A DNA stretch of 64,000 bases from assembly GCF_007859945.1 (NCBI RefSeq), contig NZ_SJPQ01000001.1:992001-1056000 (forward strand), written 5' to 3'. A program made the translations under genes and the position numbers. This stretch comes from Pseudobythopirellula maris. GTDB lineage: Bacteria > Planctomycetota > Planctomycetia > Pirellulales > Lacipirellulaceae. Of this stretch, positions 1 through 13,332 are shown piece by piece; within the stretch, counting starts at the first letter, position 1, and each line of letters opens with the position of its first letter. The notes under the pieces are model-generated. The model did not search any database and had not been told where the DNA came from. It worked only from the letters and a program-made list of their open reading frames with translations.

Positions 1-209
1 TGGCCTATCGCCCCGAGGCGAACGGCTTGGTCCCCCGTCAAATAGCCCAGCCGTCACAACCGGCGCCCGGCGGCGCCCCCTTGGCCGCGGCGACCTCGGA
101 TCGCCCGCCCGGGACGGAGCCGGTAAGATGCATCGCGAAGGTGTTCACGCCTGCCCGCTGCCGGCGGGTGCGGAGAAAAGGACCGAAGGAACGACCCCGA
201 GAAGCAAGC

Positions 210-869
210 ATGGCGAAACGAATCACCCCCCAAGAAGCCGACGCGTTCATGCGGCAGCTCAAAACGCTGGTCATCGCCGGCGTGCTGCTGGTGCTCGTGC
301 CGCTGATCTTTTACGCGGTCTACCTCGACAAGCGGCTGGCCACGTTCGAAGAGTCGCTGAGCCACAGCCCGCCGGACGAACTCGAGGTCGACGACTTCGG
401 CCGCGACGACCTCAAGCACCTGGCCGCCAACGCCACCGAGGGCGAGGTGGTGTACGTGCCGGCCTACTCGCACATCTACCACGGCAGCGGCGAGCCTTAC
501 CTGCTGACGATCACGCTGAGCGTGCGCAACACGAGCGTAAACGACGCCATCGTGGTCAAGTCGGTCCGCTACTTCGACACGAAGGGCAAGGAGGTCAAGT
601 CGTACCTCGAGAAACCGGTCCGTCTCGCCGCCCTGGGGACGACCGAGGTGGTCATCAAACGCGAAGACGCCACGGGCGGCAGCGGGGCGAATTTCCTGGT
701 CGAGTGGTTCGCCAACACGCCCGTCCCGCAGCCGATCATCGAGGCCGTGATGATCGACACGAACTCGCAGCACGGGATCTCGTTCGTAGGACGCGGCAAA
801 GTCATCAGCCAGGCGTCGGCGGGCGACGAGGCGCAAGGCACGACCGAGCCGCCGCCGGCCGCTCCCTGA
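210..869 (+). CDS. DUF3124 domain membrane-anchored protein
   Basis: The 219-residue product has one hydrophobic segment at about residues 17-39, consistent with an N-terminal anchor. A DUF3124-like domain follows from about residue 75, with the block [11 protein letters not shown] and a beta-rich region containing [11 protein letters not shown]. The reading frame is open upstream to position 27, but I place the start at ATG 210 because homologous-looking sequence and the charged N-terminus preceding the membrane segment begin there. The tail from about residue 195 is low-complexity and rich in Ala, Pro and Glu. The DUF has no known biochemical function; the topology suggests an extracytoplasmic domain. 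The gene stands alone, followed by a 230-base spacer holding a repeat element. Confidence 0.75.
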   Translation: MAKRITPQEADAFMRQLKTLVIAGVLLVLVPLIFYAVYLDKRLATFEESLSHSPPDELEVDDFGRDDLKHLAANATEGEVVYVPAYSHIYHGSGEPYLLTITLSVRNTSVNDAIVVKSVRYFDTKGKEVKSYLEKPVRLAALGTTEVVIKREDATGGSGANFLVEWFANTPVPQPIIEAVMIDTNSQHGISFVGRGKVISQASAGDEAQGTTEPPPAAP

Positions 870-906
870 TCGGCCAGCGGTTCAGGGCCCCAACGAACGG
901 GCCAGC

Positions 907-1063
907 TAGAGCGGTATTCGAATTGGTGTGGACGAGCGGGGAAGCGATTGGGGTCGTGGCGAGGAAGCCGAAGCAGGCAATGCGGTGCATTGTCGATGCA
1001 GGCTGACGAAGCCATGACGCCGATCGCGAGACGAGCGTCTACACCAATGAGCAAACCGTTCTA
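907..1063. repeat. MITE-like interspersed repeat, copy 1
   Basis: This ~157-base non-coding block resembles 32813-32972 in the same orientation. The ends are imperfect inverted repeats (TAGAGCGGTATTCG on the left; on the right the reverse complement of GCAAACCGTTCTAA). The best-conserved core is GCGGTGCATTGTCGATGCAG, which contains the small inverted repeat TGCAT-TGTCG-ATGCA, followed by GACGAAGCCA. There is no convincing ORF. This organisation fits a miniature inverted-repeat element or another small mobile repeat. Confidence 0.6.
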
Positions 1064-1099
1064 AGTTACGCCCAGGCGTGGGCGTTCCGTCGCACGGCT

Positions 1100-2266
1100 T
1101 CACGCCATCGGATCGGACTCGTTGTGCTCAGTGACATTGACGCTCCGCGCCAGGTCGTCGCGCACCCGCTCGTGCAGCGACGACACACGGAGCCGATTAA
1201 CCGCCCGCTCGACCTTGGCCAGCGAGCCCTCGCTCGGGAAAGCCAGGTGGCAGACCGGGTCGCCGGGACTCACCGACGGGATGGTGGTCATGCCGAGGAT
1301 GATGCCCTCGCGCGGCGCCGCGATAACGCCCAGGTCGTCGCCGTGCAGCGAGTGGGCCGTGGCGATCGGTTCGCCGGCCGAGACAATCTGCCCCGGCGCC
1401 ACGTGGAACGAAAGGAAGCCGCCATGCTCGGCGCGGATCCACTTGGTGGCGTCGGTCTCAAGGCGGTAAGGCGGCTCGATCGGCTTGCCAGCGACCATGC
1501 CCAGAAACCGCAGGCAGTTCGTCACGCCGCGGATGGCGTACTCGACTACCGTCGGCTCGGTCTTCCAGACCTCGCCCGCCTCGAGGATCAACGTCGCGCA
1601 GCCCGCCTTGCACGCCTCGGACCGCAGCGACCCTTGCGGACCATCGCCGTTGATCGTGAGCTCGGCCCCAAACGCGCGAGCAAAAGCCGCCAGCCGGTCG
1701 ATCGACAGGTTGGCTCGCACGTTCGGGAAGTTCGTGCGACGCACCGCGGCGGTGTGCAAGTCGATGCAGTAGTCGCAGCGCTCGATCACCTGCGTGAAGT
1801 AAGCGTGCGCCAACCGGCCGGTGAGCGTGCCTCCGACCGAGCCGGGGAAGCTGCGGTTCAGGTCGCGGCGGTCGGGCATGTAGCGGGCGTTGCGCTCGAA
1901 GCCGATCAGGTTCACCACCGGCACCAAGATCAGCGTGCCCGCACGCAGCTCGAACGGCCGATCGCGCAATATCTGCAAGATGGCGCCGGCGCCGTTGATC
2001 TCGTCGCCGTGCACCGCGGCCTGCAGGCAGACGGTGGGCCCCGGTTCACGGCCGCGCCAAACAGTGACCGGCGCCGAGATGTCGTAGCCAGAAAAGCTCT
2101 GCGAGACCACCAGAGAGCCGTTCGCTTCGCCCCCCAGTGGAACCGGCGCCTCGAGAAACGGGGCGTCGAAGTCGGAGGCGCGGTGGGCGCCGCCGCTAGC
2201 GCGTTGCGTGGCGGGCTTAACGGCGGGGGCCTGCTGCAGGGACTCGTCGTCCGATTGAGGGGCCAC
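1100..2266 (-). CDS. Succinylglutamate desuccinylase/aspartoacylase family zinc deacylase
   Basis: The 388-residue protein belongs to the M14-like AstE/AspA family, which removes acyl groups from N-acyl amino acids using one zinc. Visible zinc ligands are the HGDE block (H86, E89) and the later DLHT histidine (H171). The ILEAGE motif supplies the likely catalytic glutamate. The last ~110 residues form a beta-rich domain (G-x-L-S-F-H-V...PGQIVSAGEPI) resembling the C-terminal domain of this family. I chose a GTG start because AAGGA lies 8 bases upstream; the frame is open to 2389 without a better signal. The substrate cannot be told from sequence. The gene is transcribed away from the neighbouring tRNA-Arg's 3' end and has no operon partners. 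Confidence 0.8.
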   Translation of the reverse strand: MAPQSDDESLQQAPAVKPATQRASGGAHRASDFDAPFLEAPVPLGGEANGSLVVSQSFSGYDISAPVTVWRGREPGPTVCLQAAVHGDEINGAGAILQILRDRPFELRAGTLILVPVVNLIGFERNARYMPDRRDLNRSFPGSVGGTLTGRLAHAYFTQVIERCDYCIDLHTAAVRRTNFPNVRANLSIDRLAAFARAFGAELTINGDGPQGSLRSEACKAGCATLILEAGEVWKTEPTVVEYAIRGVTNCLRFLGMVAGKPIEPPYRLETDATKWIRAEHGGFLSFHVAPGQIVSAGEPIATAHSLHGDDLGVIAAPREGIILGMTTIPSVSPGDPVCHLAFPSEGSLAKVERAVNRLRVSSLHERVRDDLARSVNVTEHNESDPMA

Positions 2267-2382
2267 GGTGCTTGTCCTTAAGCGGCTCGACCAGGGACAA
2301 TCGGCCGCCCGATCGACGGGCCGATGACGGGCCAAGCCAGGCAAGCGTTCGGCCCCACGGCGCGGCGGCCAGCAGGGAAAGA

Positions 2383-2458
<76 letters not shown>

Positions 2459-2534
2459 TTAGGCCAAATTGCCCTTGTTTTTATGGGCTAAGCTTCAAGA
2501 AGCAGGCCCATGGCAATAAAGCGAGATCCAGAGT

Positions 2535-2724
2535 ATGGCAGGTCGACGCGAAGGTGGCAAGAACCGAGGCTACTACTTTCGGTCAGGTCGGGGGTGGTAC
2601 GCCACTGAAGGTGGGATTTTACGCGATCCCCGCGGCGAACCGCTCCGAGAGCGGAAAATCCCTGAGGCTCAACTGCGAGAAGCCCTGCTGCGCTGGATGT
2701 CAGATCGTAAGCAAAAGGTCTTAG
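2535..2724 (+). pseudogene. Integrase-like N-terminal fragment, truncated by an IS
   Basis: From ATG 2535 the frame encodes a basic, Gly/Arg-rich start with GGKNRGYYFRSGRGWY, then a charged helix-like stretch (IPEAQLREALLRWMSDRK). From memory, this opening block resembles the N-terminus of many planctomycetal tyrosine recombinases; this has not been searched. After about 63 residues the frame runs into the left end of an IS element at 2725 and stops at 2756 inside it. Its position, divergent from and 76 bases from the tRNA-Arg 5' end, is what one expects of an island integrase. A second, more decayed copy without a start codon lies at 36271-36390. Confidence 0.5.
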
Positions 2725-3277
2725 AGCGTATCTCAAAACTTCGGTTTGCTAGCTAAACGTTCCGGCGTTGCGGTTCGTAGAAGGTCTCGAAAGGAGACCT
2801 TGGATGACAGACCGATCCCGCTTGTGCGCGGGGTCCAGGACGGAACCCTGTGCTGAAGACCTGCAGGCGGAGCCAGTGACCGACGCACGTGGCCTCCCGC
2901 TGTCGATCGACACCGCTTCGGCTAGCGAAGCCGAGGTGAACCTCATCGAGCCGCTGCTCGACGCGGCGGCGACGCCGCTGGTCCCCGGCACGCTGATCGA
3001 CGACAAGGCGGCCGACTGCGACGCCCTCCGCGATCGGCTTGCCGACCGCAACGTCGATCTCGTCACGCCGCACCGCAAGAACCGCGTCCGCCCCAGCAAA
3101 CAAGACGGCCGCAAGCTCCGACGCTACCGGCGCCGCTGGAAGATCGAACGCACCGTCAGCTGGCTGCACGACTTCCGCCGCCTGATCGTCCGCCACGAAT
3201 TCTACTGGTCGCTCTACCACGGATTCGCCAAGCTAGCCTGCATCGTCATGGCGGTCAGGAGGTTATGAGATACGCTC
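2725..3277 (+). mobile_element. Internally deleted IS5-family (IS427-like) insertion sequence
   Basis: The ends are inverted repeats: GAGCGTATCTCAAAACTTC at the left, and GAGCGTATCTCATAACCTC as the reverse complement of the right end. TA dinucleotides flank both ends (2723-2724 and 3278-3279), consistent with the TA target duplication of IS427-type elements. The element is 553 bases long, shorter than the roughly 850 bases usual for the group, because the 5' half of the transposase is missing. It interrupts the integrase remnant on its left and touches the stop codon of the response regulator on its right. Confidence 0.7.
2768..3268 (+). pseudogene. Truncated IS5/IS427-type DDE transposase
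   Basis: The frame contains the C-terminal half of an IS5-family transposase. The segment LIDDKAADCDALRDRL carries the second catalytic Asp region, RNVDLVTPHRKNR follows, and YRRRWKIERTVSWLHDFRRL holds the catalytic Glu helix. The N-terminal DNA-binding part and first Asp are absent; the first ~50 residues look unrelated to the family and probably result from the deletion that shortened the element. It is unlikely to be active on its own but might be mobilised by a full-length relative elsewhere in the genome. Confidence 0.75.
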
Positions 3278-3947
3278 TAGCTAGATGCCTGGTGTCCCCA
3301 AAGCACTGCCCGCCGTGCCAGCTCGCCCGACGATGCGATCCCCAGCTTGCGCTTGATGTTCTCGCGGTGGGTCTCGACCGTGTGGACGCTGAGATGCAAC
3401 TGCTCAGCGATCTGCCGGGTCCCGCTCCCTTCGCCGATCATGCGGAAGATCTGCAACTGGCGGTCGGTGAGCGTGGCGACCGGGTCGGCGAACGGGTCGC
3501 CCTTGCCGCAGCTGCGTCCGAGCATCTGCCGGGTCATCGTTTCGCTCAGGTAGACGCGGCCGGCCATCACGACGCGGATGGCGTCGGTCACCACGTCGGG
3601 GTCGGCCTCCTTGTTGACGTAACCAACCGCGCCCGCACGCAGGGCGCGATCGGCGTAGAACGATTCGTCGTACATCGAGTGGACCACCGCCCGCACATTG
3701 TGGTGCCGGGCGTGCAGGTCCTTGATCAGGTCCAGGCCACTGCCCTCTTTCAGGGCGAGGTCGACGATCACCACGTCGGGACGCATCTGGGCGTATCTTT
3801 CCAGCGCTGCAACGCAGTCCGCCGCCTCGCCGCATACGGACATGTCGCTCTGCGAAGCGATCCGTCGGGCGAGGCCCTCGCGCACCGTGGGGTGATCATC
3901 GACGATCATTACGCTGATGGCATTGAGGGCCGCAGAGATCACTTCGC

Positions 3948-3951
<4 letters not shown>
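3277..3951 (-). CDS. NarL/LuxR-family response regulator
   Basis: The 224-residue protein has a receiver domain (residues ~12-130) with acidic pair D18-D19, phospho-acceptor D64 in VIVDLALKEGSG and the conserved Lys in YVNKEADPD. A LuxR-type helix-turn-helix follows (about 155-210: LTDRQLQIFRMIGEG...HLSVHTVETHRENIKRKLGI). Its ATG overlaps the stop of the upstream kinase in an ATGA arrangement, so the two are translationally coupled and surely form a two-component pair. The TAG stop overlaps the right end of the IS element, so the last two or so residues may have been set by the insertion. It should act as a DNA-binding transcription factor; targets are unknown. Confidence 0.9.
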
Positions 3952-8597
<4,646 letters not shown>

Positions 8598-8619
8598 CCC
8601 TAGACTCGTTCCCTGAGGA

Positions 8620-8636
8620 GTGAACAAAACGTTCAC
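8620..8636. promoter_or_regulatory. Inverted repeat upstream of the CheB-CheR kinase
   Basis: GTGAAC-AAAAC-GTTCAC is a perfect 6-bp inverted repeat 22 bases before the kinase start. It could be an operator or a leader hairpin. It would lie inside the coding region if the upstream GTG were used. Confidence 0.3.
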
Positions 8637-9138
8637 GTTGAGGCGTTATTCGTCTCGCCAGTGTATCAGCCGTGCGACGGCGGCCGCAGGCGCCAATCCC
8701 CCACGATCGGAGAGATCCGATCCATGGTGGATTCCGCCACGGCGGAATGGCGGTCTCGCTGATTTTCTACGGGCCGGGTCACCGCAAGAATAGCGTTCAT
8801 CACGGGCGGGGTTGCTGCAGGACGCAGCGATCCCGCCCGCCGAGTCAACCAGCCCGTCGCAACACTAGGGCTGCCGACGCGGGAGTTAGGAGTGCCGCGT
8901 TCGCCGTCACGAGCCGGGCCGATTGAGCAGACCACGGTCGATCGTCATCGAAGGTGTCTCGCAGCGGAGTCTGTGAGCGGCGGAGACTGTGAATCTGCCG
9001 GTTGTGTGGGGCTGGGAATACCTGCCAAGAAGACTGGCCTCACACAGCCGGCGCATCTCCGGCGGTGCGATCACACGATTAACCGTCAGACGAGGCTTGG
9101 TCATCGAGAATCATCCGACACGAAACGGAGTCAACGTG
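8637..9138. other. Divergent intergenic region without a gene
   Basis: The 500 bases between the minus-strand kinase and the plus-strand zinc-ribbon gene show no convincing ORF on either strand. A perfect 8-bp inverted repeat, ATTCCGCC-AC-GGCGGAAT, lies at 8731-8748. The region should hold the promoters of both flanking genes, but I cannot identify -35/-10 elements. Confidence 0.5.
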
Positions 9139-9423
9139 ATGAGCTGCAAGAACTCTTCGTACTATCCCCCCGTTCCCCACGGGCCACGCTACAAGCCGAA
9201 CGCCGCCGTGGCTTGGCCGATGACTTGCTTCATGACCCCCTGCGACACGTGTGGTCGCCGCCTGCAGGTTGGCGTGAATCAGTTGGGCGCCGAGGTTGCC
9301 TGTCCGCACTGCGGGGGCCGTTTCCGCGCTGTCGAGGCAGACGCGTCGCAGTCGCTGGACGACGAGCCCCTCTTAGCCCGCGCCGACCGACTGCTAGAGA
9401 CGGTTGAGTCCGCTCACCATTGA
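9139..9423 (+). CDS. Small zinc-ribbon protein
   Basis: The 94-residue protein has a four-cysteine zinc ribbon: C35-x2-C38 (CDTC) and C55-x2-C58 (CPHC), with GRRLQVGVNQLGAEVA between. Such ribbons are common in planctomycetes and resemble the zf-ribbon found in front of larger membrane proteins, but here nothing follows except an acidic tail. The frame is open upstream to 8989; I chose ATG 9139 because GGAG lies 7 bases before it. A kinase-like gene follows 52 bases later and may be co-transcribed. Its function is unknown; nucleic-acid or protein binding is plausible. Confidence 0.6.
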   Translation: MSCKNSSYYPPVPHGPRYKPNAAVAWPMTCFMTPCDTCGRRLQVGVNQLGAEVACPHCGGRFRAVEADASQSLDDEPLLARADRLLETVESAHH

Positions 9424-9475
9424 TGAACCTTTTGGTGTGCGGTCCCACTACGAGAACTAGGAAAATCGGCATTCA

Positions 9476-10267
9476 ATGGAAAACGCTCTCAACGACGAAG
9501 CCAAACAATGGAGGGACACTCCGTCAAACACTCCACCCCGAGTCAGCGTGAGGCCGTCAGATGCCGCATGCCCCGAATCGTTCACCCCGCCGATGCTGCA
9601 CAAACTTCGGGACCTCCTTAGCGCATTATCGCTAGCAAGCCAGGCGATCCGCGCAACTCCTACCGAGGAGATCCCCGCCCAGGAGTATGTGGATGTGATT
9701 TACGACAGCGCGGAGGAGGCGTGCGTGCTCTGCACGGAATTGCACACCGCTTGGATTGGAGAGGGCCTAAAGCGGAAGAAACAACCGATTGATCTGAACG
9801 AGATGATCCGGCGTCTGAAGCCGTTGCTCGAGGCACGCGCCCCGCCGGAGACCGAGTTGCGCATCGAATACGCCGAAGGGCTGCCACTGCTCATCGTGAA
9901 CCCTTCGCATATGAGCGCGGTGCTCTACGACCTATTCATCAACGCCACGGAGTCGCTCGGGAACGGTCCTGGTCGCATCACGATCCATACGGATTATTTG
10001 AACAAAGGGGCCGAGGACCTTGCCGGAACGCCCCTGCTCGACGGCGACGGCGTCCCGCCTAGCGGCGTGCTCGTAGAGATCGTTGAAACCGGTATTAGAG
10101 AAGGGGCGACCCTCTTGCCAGTGGGATCTCAGGATTCGGCTGCGAGTCCAGACGCCTACGGGCCGGGCGTGGACGCGATCAATAAAACAGTAGCCCTGCT
10201 CGGCGGACGGCTGGCGATCGACAGCCTGGTGGACGGGGGCACCCGTACCCGTTGCTGGTTCTCGTAG
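9476..10267 (+). CDS. Histidine-kinase-like ATPase protein, apparently degenerate
   Basis: In this 263-residue protein only the second half matches a kinase. YDLFINATESLGNG is the N-box of an HATPase (N156), VEIVETGIREGA sits where the G1 box DxGxG should be but lacks the Asp and first Gly, and GPGVDAINKTVALLGGRLAI resembles the G2/F region. The first half is helical with no clear HExxN phosphorylation site; LHKLRDLLSALS (residues 41-52) is the only candidate dimerisation helix. No sensor or membrane domain is present. It may be a non-phosphorylating partner or a decayed kinase. The start ATG 9476 follows shortly after the zinc-ribbon gene. Confidence 0.6.
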   Translation: MENALNDEAKQWRDTPSNTPPRVSVRPSDAACPESFTPPMLHKLRDLLSALSLASQAIRATPTEEIPAQEYVDVIYDSAEEACVLCTELHTAWIGEGLKRKKQPIDLNEMIRRLKPLLEARAPPETELRIEYAEGLPLLIVNPSHMSAVLYDLFINATESLGNGPGRITIHTDYLNKGAEDLAGTPLLDGDGVPPSGVLVEIVETGIREGATLLPVGSQDSAASPDAYGPGVDAINKTVALLGGRLAIDSLVDGGTRTRCWFS

Positions 10268-10395
10268 GGGCGAACACGAGCCTCAGCACGGCGCACGTCC
10301 CCAGGCGGATGAAATCGGAAGGGGGTCCGACGTCGTACCTTTGACCGTCCAAGGGAACTTAATCCCCCACTGCCCTACCTCGCGCCGCCGGCAGC

Positions 10396-11096
10396 TTACT
10401 GCTCTGGCAATGAGGCATAGTATAGCGAGACGTCCTGGAATGCCGATTCTGGCAGGACCCTGGTGACGGGATTCATCAGAGAAGCGTCGGGCCCCCGCCC
10501 CGCTGGCCGCGGTGGAAAAGCCGCAGTTGGCGTTCCAAGTAGCGTGCCGGCTGGCCACTGAGTCGGGGGTAAGAATCCGACAATCGCTGCTCACCCGGCC
10601 CGTGGCAGTCGACGCACGAGGGAACATTGAGTTTGGGAACGCCATTCTCGGCGATCTCTTTCCCACGCAAGATCGCATCGCGCTGTTCCTTGGGCGCCGG
10701 TGAGGTCCCATCAGAGCTGACTTGAGAGGGTTCTTCCTCGGCGAAGTGATTAGCCAACGACTCACGTTCTTGCTCGGTCAGCAGCGCCGCCACGGTTTGC
10801 ATAACCCCGCTGTGTCGATCGCCATCGGCAAAGGCTTCGAGCGAGGTCAGCAGGTACCCGCGTTGTTGCCCCACCAGCCTCGGGAAGGCGCCGTCGTCGT
10901 GGGCCCCGTGGCAACGAGTGCAACTCGCGAGGCCCTCGGCGGCGGCGCCAGCGAGGGCGGGCGGGGCTCTCTTTTCGCTCTCGAGCACGGGCTCGTCGTG
11001 CGTGAGCACGGGATCCGCGTGCGAGAACACGAGGCGGCTGTATTCGTCTCGCTCCATTTTCGGCAGCCTCACTAGGAACGAGACCATGTCCCACAC
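10396..11096 (-). pseudogene. Cytochrome c (c4-like, two haem sites), truncated and frameshifted
   Basis: Two haem-binding motifs are present, CTRCH and CVDCH, each with the FPRLVGQ/YPRLSGQ-type block of class I c4/c553 cytochromes. The opening (DMVSFLVRLPKMERDEY) looks like the end of another cytochrome c domain. There is no signal peptide, and the sequence begins just after the stop codon of the DsrE gene, so the 5' part has been lost. At about 10487, in a run of G and C, the frame shifts: the sensible C-terminus (DASLMNPVTRVLPESAFQDV, then SLYYASLPEQ, stop at 10396) is in a different frame from the first part, which otherwise stops at 10476. It was probably a periplasmic electron acceptor for the sulfur operon. 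A sequencing error at the frameshift is possible; the missing 5' end is not explained that way. Confidence 0.7.
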
Positions 11097-11141
11097 CTCG
11101 TCCTCACGGCTCCGGCTGCAGCTCCCGCCCCTGCTCGGGGC

Positions 11142-11711
11142 TCAGTGGAAAGGGAGGTAAGCGTAGCCCTCCATTTGCAGGCTGATGTTCAACGTCGCCG
11201 CAGAGACGGCGACCTTCGCCTCCGAAGCAACCTCGTTAGTGGCATAGCCGTGGTGAGCAAGAGCTTGACCACAGACGAAGATCTCGACGCCCGCTTTCTT
11301 GAGTCCGGCCATCAATTCAAGGTTGGGATTCTTCGTCTTCCCTTTGTCGGTCAGATAGGAGTTGGTGTGCTTGGCGAAGCCTTCGTGGGACAAAGCAGCT
11401 TTCGTGGCGGATCCGTGCAAAATGATCGCCATTTTAAAACCGTTCTCCCACCCGGCCTTAGCTTGGGTGTATTGGTTGAGGATCAACGCCGCCCGGTCAA
11501 AGCCCTTGACGACGCTCCCCGATTTGCCGTCCGACGTGATGTCGAGAATCACCTTCGATTTTCTCTTGGGCTGGTGCGCCGCTTCCGGCAGCACGACAAT
11601 GCCGCCGTGGTTCTCGATGACCGGGTGCTTGTACTGAGGGTCGCCCGTAGGATCGGCGAAGGCCGTGGTTACGGCGAGCATGGCGACGGTGAGGATGGCG
11701 TGGAATTTCAT
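11142..11711 (-). CDS. Secreted DsrE/DsrF-like sulfur-relay family protein
   Basis: The 189-residue protein begins with a signal peptide (MKFHAILTVAMLAVTTAFA) and then a DsrE-like fold. IILHGSATKAAL and the Cys-containing VEIFVCGQALAHHGY correspond to the conserved strand and active cysteine of the family. AAGGAG lies just upstream of ATG 11711. DsrE proteins bind or transfer persulfide sulfur, and a periplasmic version here fits the neighbouring YeeE/YedE, rhodanese and cytochrome genes. It is the penultimate gene of a long minus-strand run and appears intact, unlike the genes on either side. Confidence 0.8.
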   Translation of the reverse strand: MKFHAILTVAMLAVTTAFADPTGDPQYKHPVIENHGGIVVLPEAAHQPKRKSKVILDITSDGKSGSVVKGFDRAALILNQYTQAKAGWENGFKMAIILHGSATKAALSHEGFAKHTNSYLTDKGKTKNPNLELMAGLKKAGVEIFVCGQALAHHGYATNEVASEAKVAVSAATLNISLQMEGYAYLPFH

Positions 11712-11858
11712 CGTGAGTCTCCTTGATTGGTTTGAAGCGTTGGAAAGGTGGTTGGGTGTTCTGTTCTATCGCTCTTCGGACCACACCCGATGGCGAGCGG
11801 GTTCGACTTTGATGTGGTTGAAACACTTGGTTTCGGCGAAATATGAAAGTGCCGACAC

Positions 11859-12455
11859 TCATTGGCGAACAGCGTCCATCGCATACTGAGCGCGAGCGTT
11901 TCCAGGTTGATCTGCGGCGTGGGAGACGCCTGAGAAATTGCCTCGGATCGCTTTCAGGGCGTACCGCTCCTGCTCGATTTCAGGCTGCGTGCGGATTCCC
12001 AAACGCCGGAAGAGTGGCACTGGAGGGCACCACCCTTGGATTGCGTGCTGGAGTAAGAAACCGGCCACGACCGCGGGCAAGGCATAGAAGCGGCGATCGA
12101 CGAGCGCTCCCAAACCCAAGCCCACCAGACTGAGCTAGGCGGCGTTGGCTTCCAACGTGCGTTCAATATCCCATTCGCGGTCCAGTTCGTGCAGACGCCG
12201 TTCAATCGTTTCTGGACCGGCAGAGCCGTACCGCTCGATATTTCCTTCGGTCTGACACTGGATTGCTTCATTGACTTCTTCGGCAGTATGCTCAGGCACT
12301 CGGCCTACGGTTGTTGGAATCGTGACTTTTTCCCTTGAGTTACGAAGACTGAGTTGCACTAGAATACTGGTGGAACGGGGCCGCTCATCAGAAATGCTTG
12401 TGAAGACAGCTTCCGCCGGGTGGAAGCTGCTTGAACGAGTCGCCGGCAAATCCAT
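11859..12455 (-). pseudogene. DUF2892-type membrane protein gene with an in-frame stop
   Basis: Two open segments in the same frame are separated by one TAG codon at 12135-12137. The upstream part reads TIPTTVGRVPEHTAEEVNEA ... ELDREWDIERTLEANAA. The downstream part continues with LSLVGLGLGALVDRRFYALP ... LLQHAIQGWCPPVPLFRRLG, the two transmembrane helices and GWCP motif of the YgaP-like DUF2892 family. Together they match the layout of full-length homologues, which run without a break, so this is a nonsense mutation (or a read error). The true N-terminus is unclear; the first ~45 residues of the open frame (from 12455) look unrelated. DUF2892 proteins accompany rhodaneses in sulfide-handling operons. 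Confidence 0.68.
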
Positions 12456-12471
12456 TTTGGTTCATCGCGCA

Positions 12472-12987
12472 CTAAGGGCTGTTCACTTCCCTGCTTTCTC
12501 TCAACACCGGATGGTCGGAATCGAGCAACCACCATCCCAGCACGATCAGCACAACGCCCGATCCGAGGAACATTAAGTCCCACACGAGGTGGTTACTGGT
12601 TTCGGTGACGTGGTGGACGTGCAGGATATGATGGTCGATCACCCCCTCAACCAAATTGAACAGACCCCAACCGACACTGAGCGATCCGACAAACGTCCGC
12701 GTCGACAGCGAGACATCCTGCTGACGGACGGCGTGCCACAGCATAGCAATGCCCGCGGCTGTCATGACCCACGTGAACGCATGGAACAGCCCGTCCCAGA
12801 ACATGTTGATTTCCAGGTTGACGGCCAGCGTGCGGACATCGACATCCCGCACAGGAAACTTCGCGGACAGCATGTTGTGAAACTGCAGTAGCTGATGAAA
12901 CACGATGCCATCCACGAACCCACCCATGCCGATTCCAAGCGTGACCCCCGCAGAGATCAGCGGTCGCCGGTTAAGATGCTGGTTCAC
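12472..12987 (-). CDS. DUF2243 membrane protein
   Basis: The 171-residue integral membrane protein has about four transmembrane helices and the family hallmark GMGGFVDGIVFHQLLQFHNM, plus a second His-rich region (LVEGVIDHHILHVHHV). The many histidines suggest metal or haem contact, but the family has no established function. It starts with GTG at 12987, overlapping the stop of the upstream gene by four bases (GTGA), so the two are translationally coupled. It lies in the minus-strand sulfur-related operon. Confidence 0.82.
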   Translation of the reverse strand: MNQHLNRRPLISAGVTLGIGMGGFVDGIVFHQLLQFHNMLSAKFPVRDVDVRTLAVNLEINMFWDGLFHAFTWVMTAAGIAMLWHAVRQQDVSLSTRTFVGSLSVGWGLFNLVEGVIDHHILHVHHVTETSNHLVWDLMFLGSGVVLIVLGWWLLDSDHPVLRESREVNSP

Positions 12988-13301
12988 AGTGGGTGCTTTC
13001 CGCTCTTGCGTTGCAGGGTGCTCCGTGCGGACACGCTACTGCGGGCGGATCGAAGCACACCTTTCGGCCACGAGACGCCCGAGTGGATTAACCACACAAT
13101 CGCCATCAGGACTGTAATGGGGAGCAGGGTGAGGACAGCATTCAGAGCAAACGTGTCATTGAAAATCCCGGCGGCCACTTCTCTGCCCACATCCGATTCA
13201 CAATACGGACAAGCCCATGCCGGCGACGCCATCACTGTGGCAATCGCGGTCACGATCGCCGTTGCTGGTTTCAACATCTCCATGTTTCGAGTGCAGTGCA
13301 T
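12984..13301 (-). CDS. Small membrane protein with CPYC motif
   Basis: The 105-residue protein has a signal-like hydrophobic start (KPATAIVTAIATVMASPAWA), a CPYC motif right after it, and a second hydrophobic helix (LNAVLTLLPITVLMAIVWLI). The frame is open upstream to 13412, but that part overlaps the region of the preceding gene's end and looks non-native, so I use ATG 13301. CPYC resembles thioredoxin/glutaredoxin redox motifs, yet the rest is too short for that fold; a redox-active or metal-binding periplasmic loop is possible. It is coupled to the DUF2243 gene by a 4-base overlap. Confidence 0.6.
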   Translation of the reverse strand: MHCTRNMEMLKPATAIVTAIATVMASPAWACPYCESDVGREVAAGIFNDTFALNAVLTLLPITVLMAIVWLIHSGVSWPKGVLRSARSSVSARSTLQRKSGKHPL

Positions 13302-13332
13302 CGTTTTTGCCCTCAGCCCCCGGGTGGTTTCC

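Noticed and set aside
1124-2281. 385-residue plus-strand ORF opposite the deacylase gene
   Set aside because: Antisense shadow; the minus strand has all zinc-binding motifs of the AstE family.
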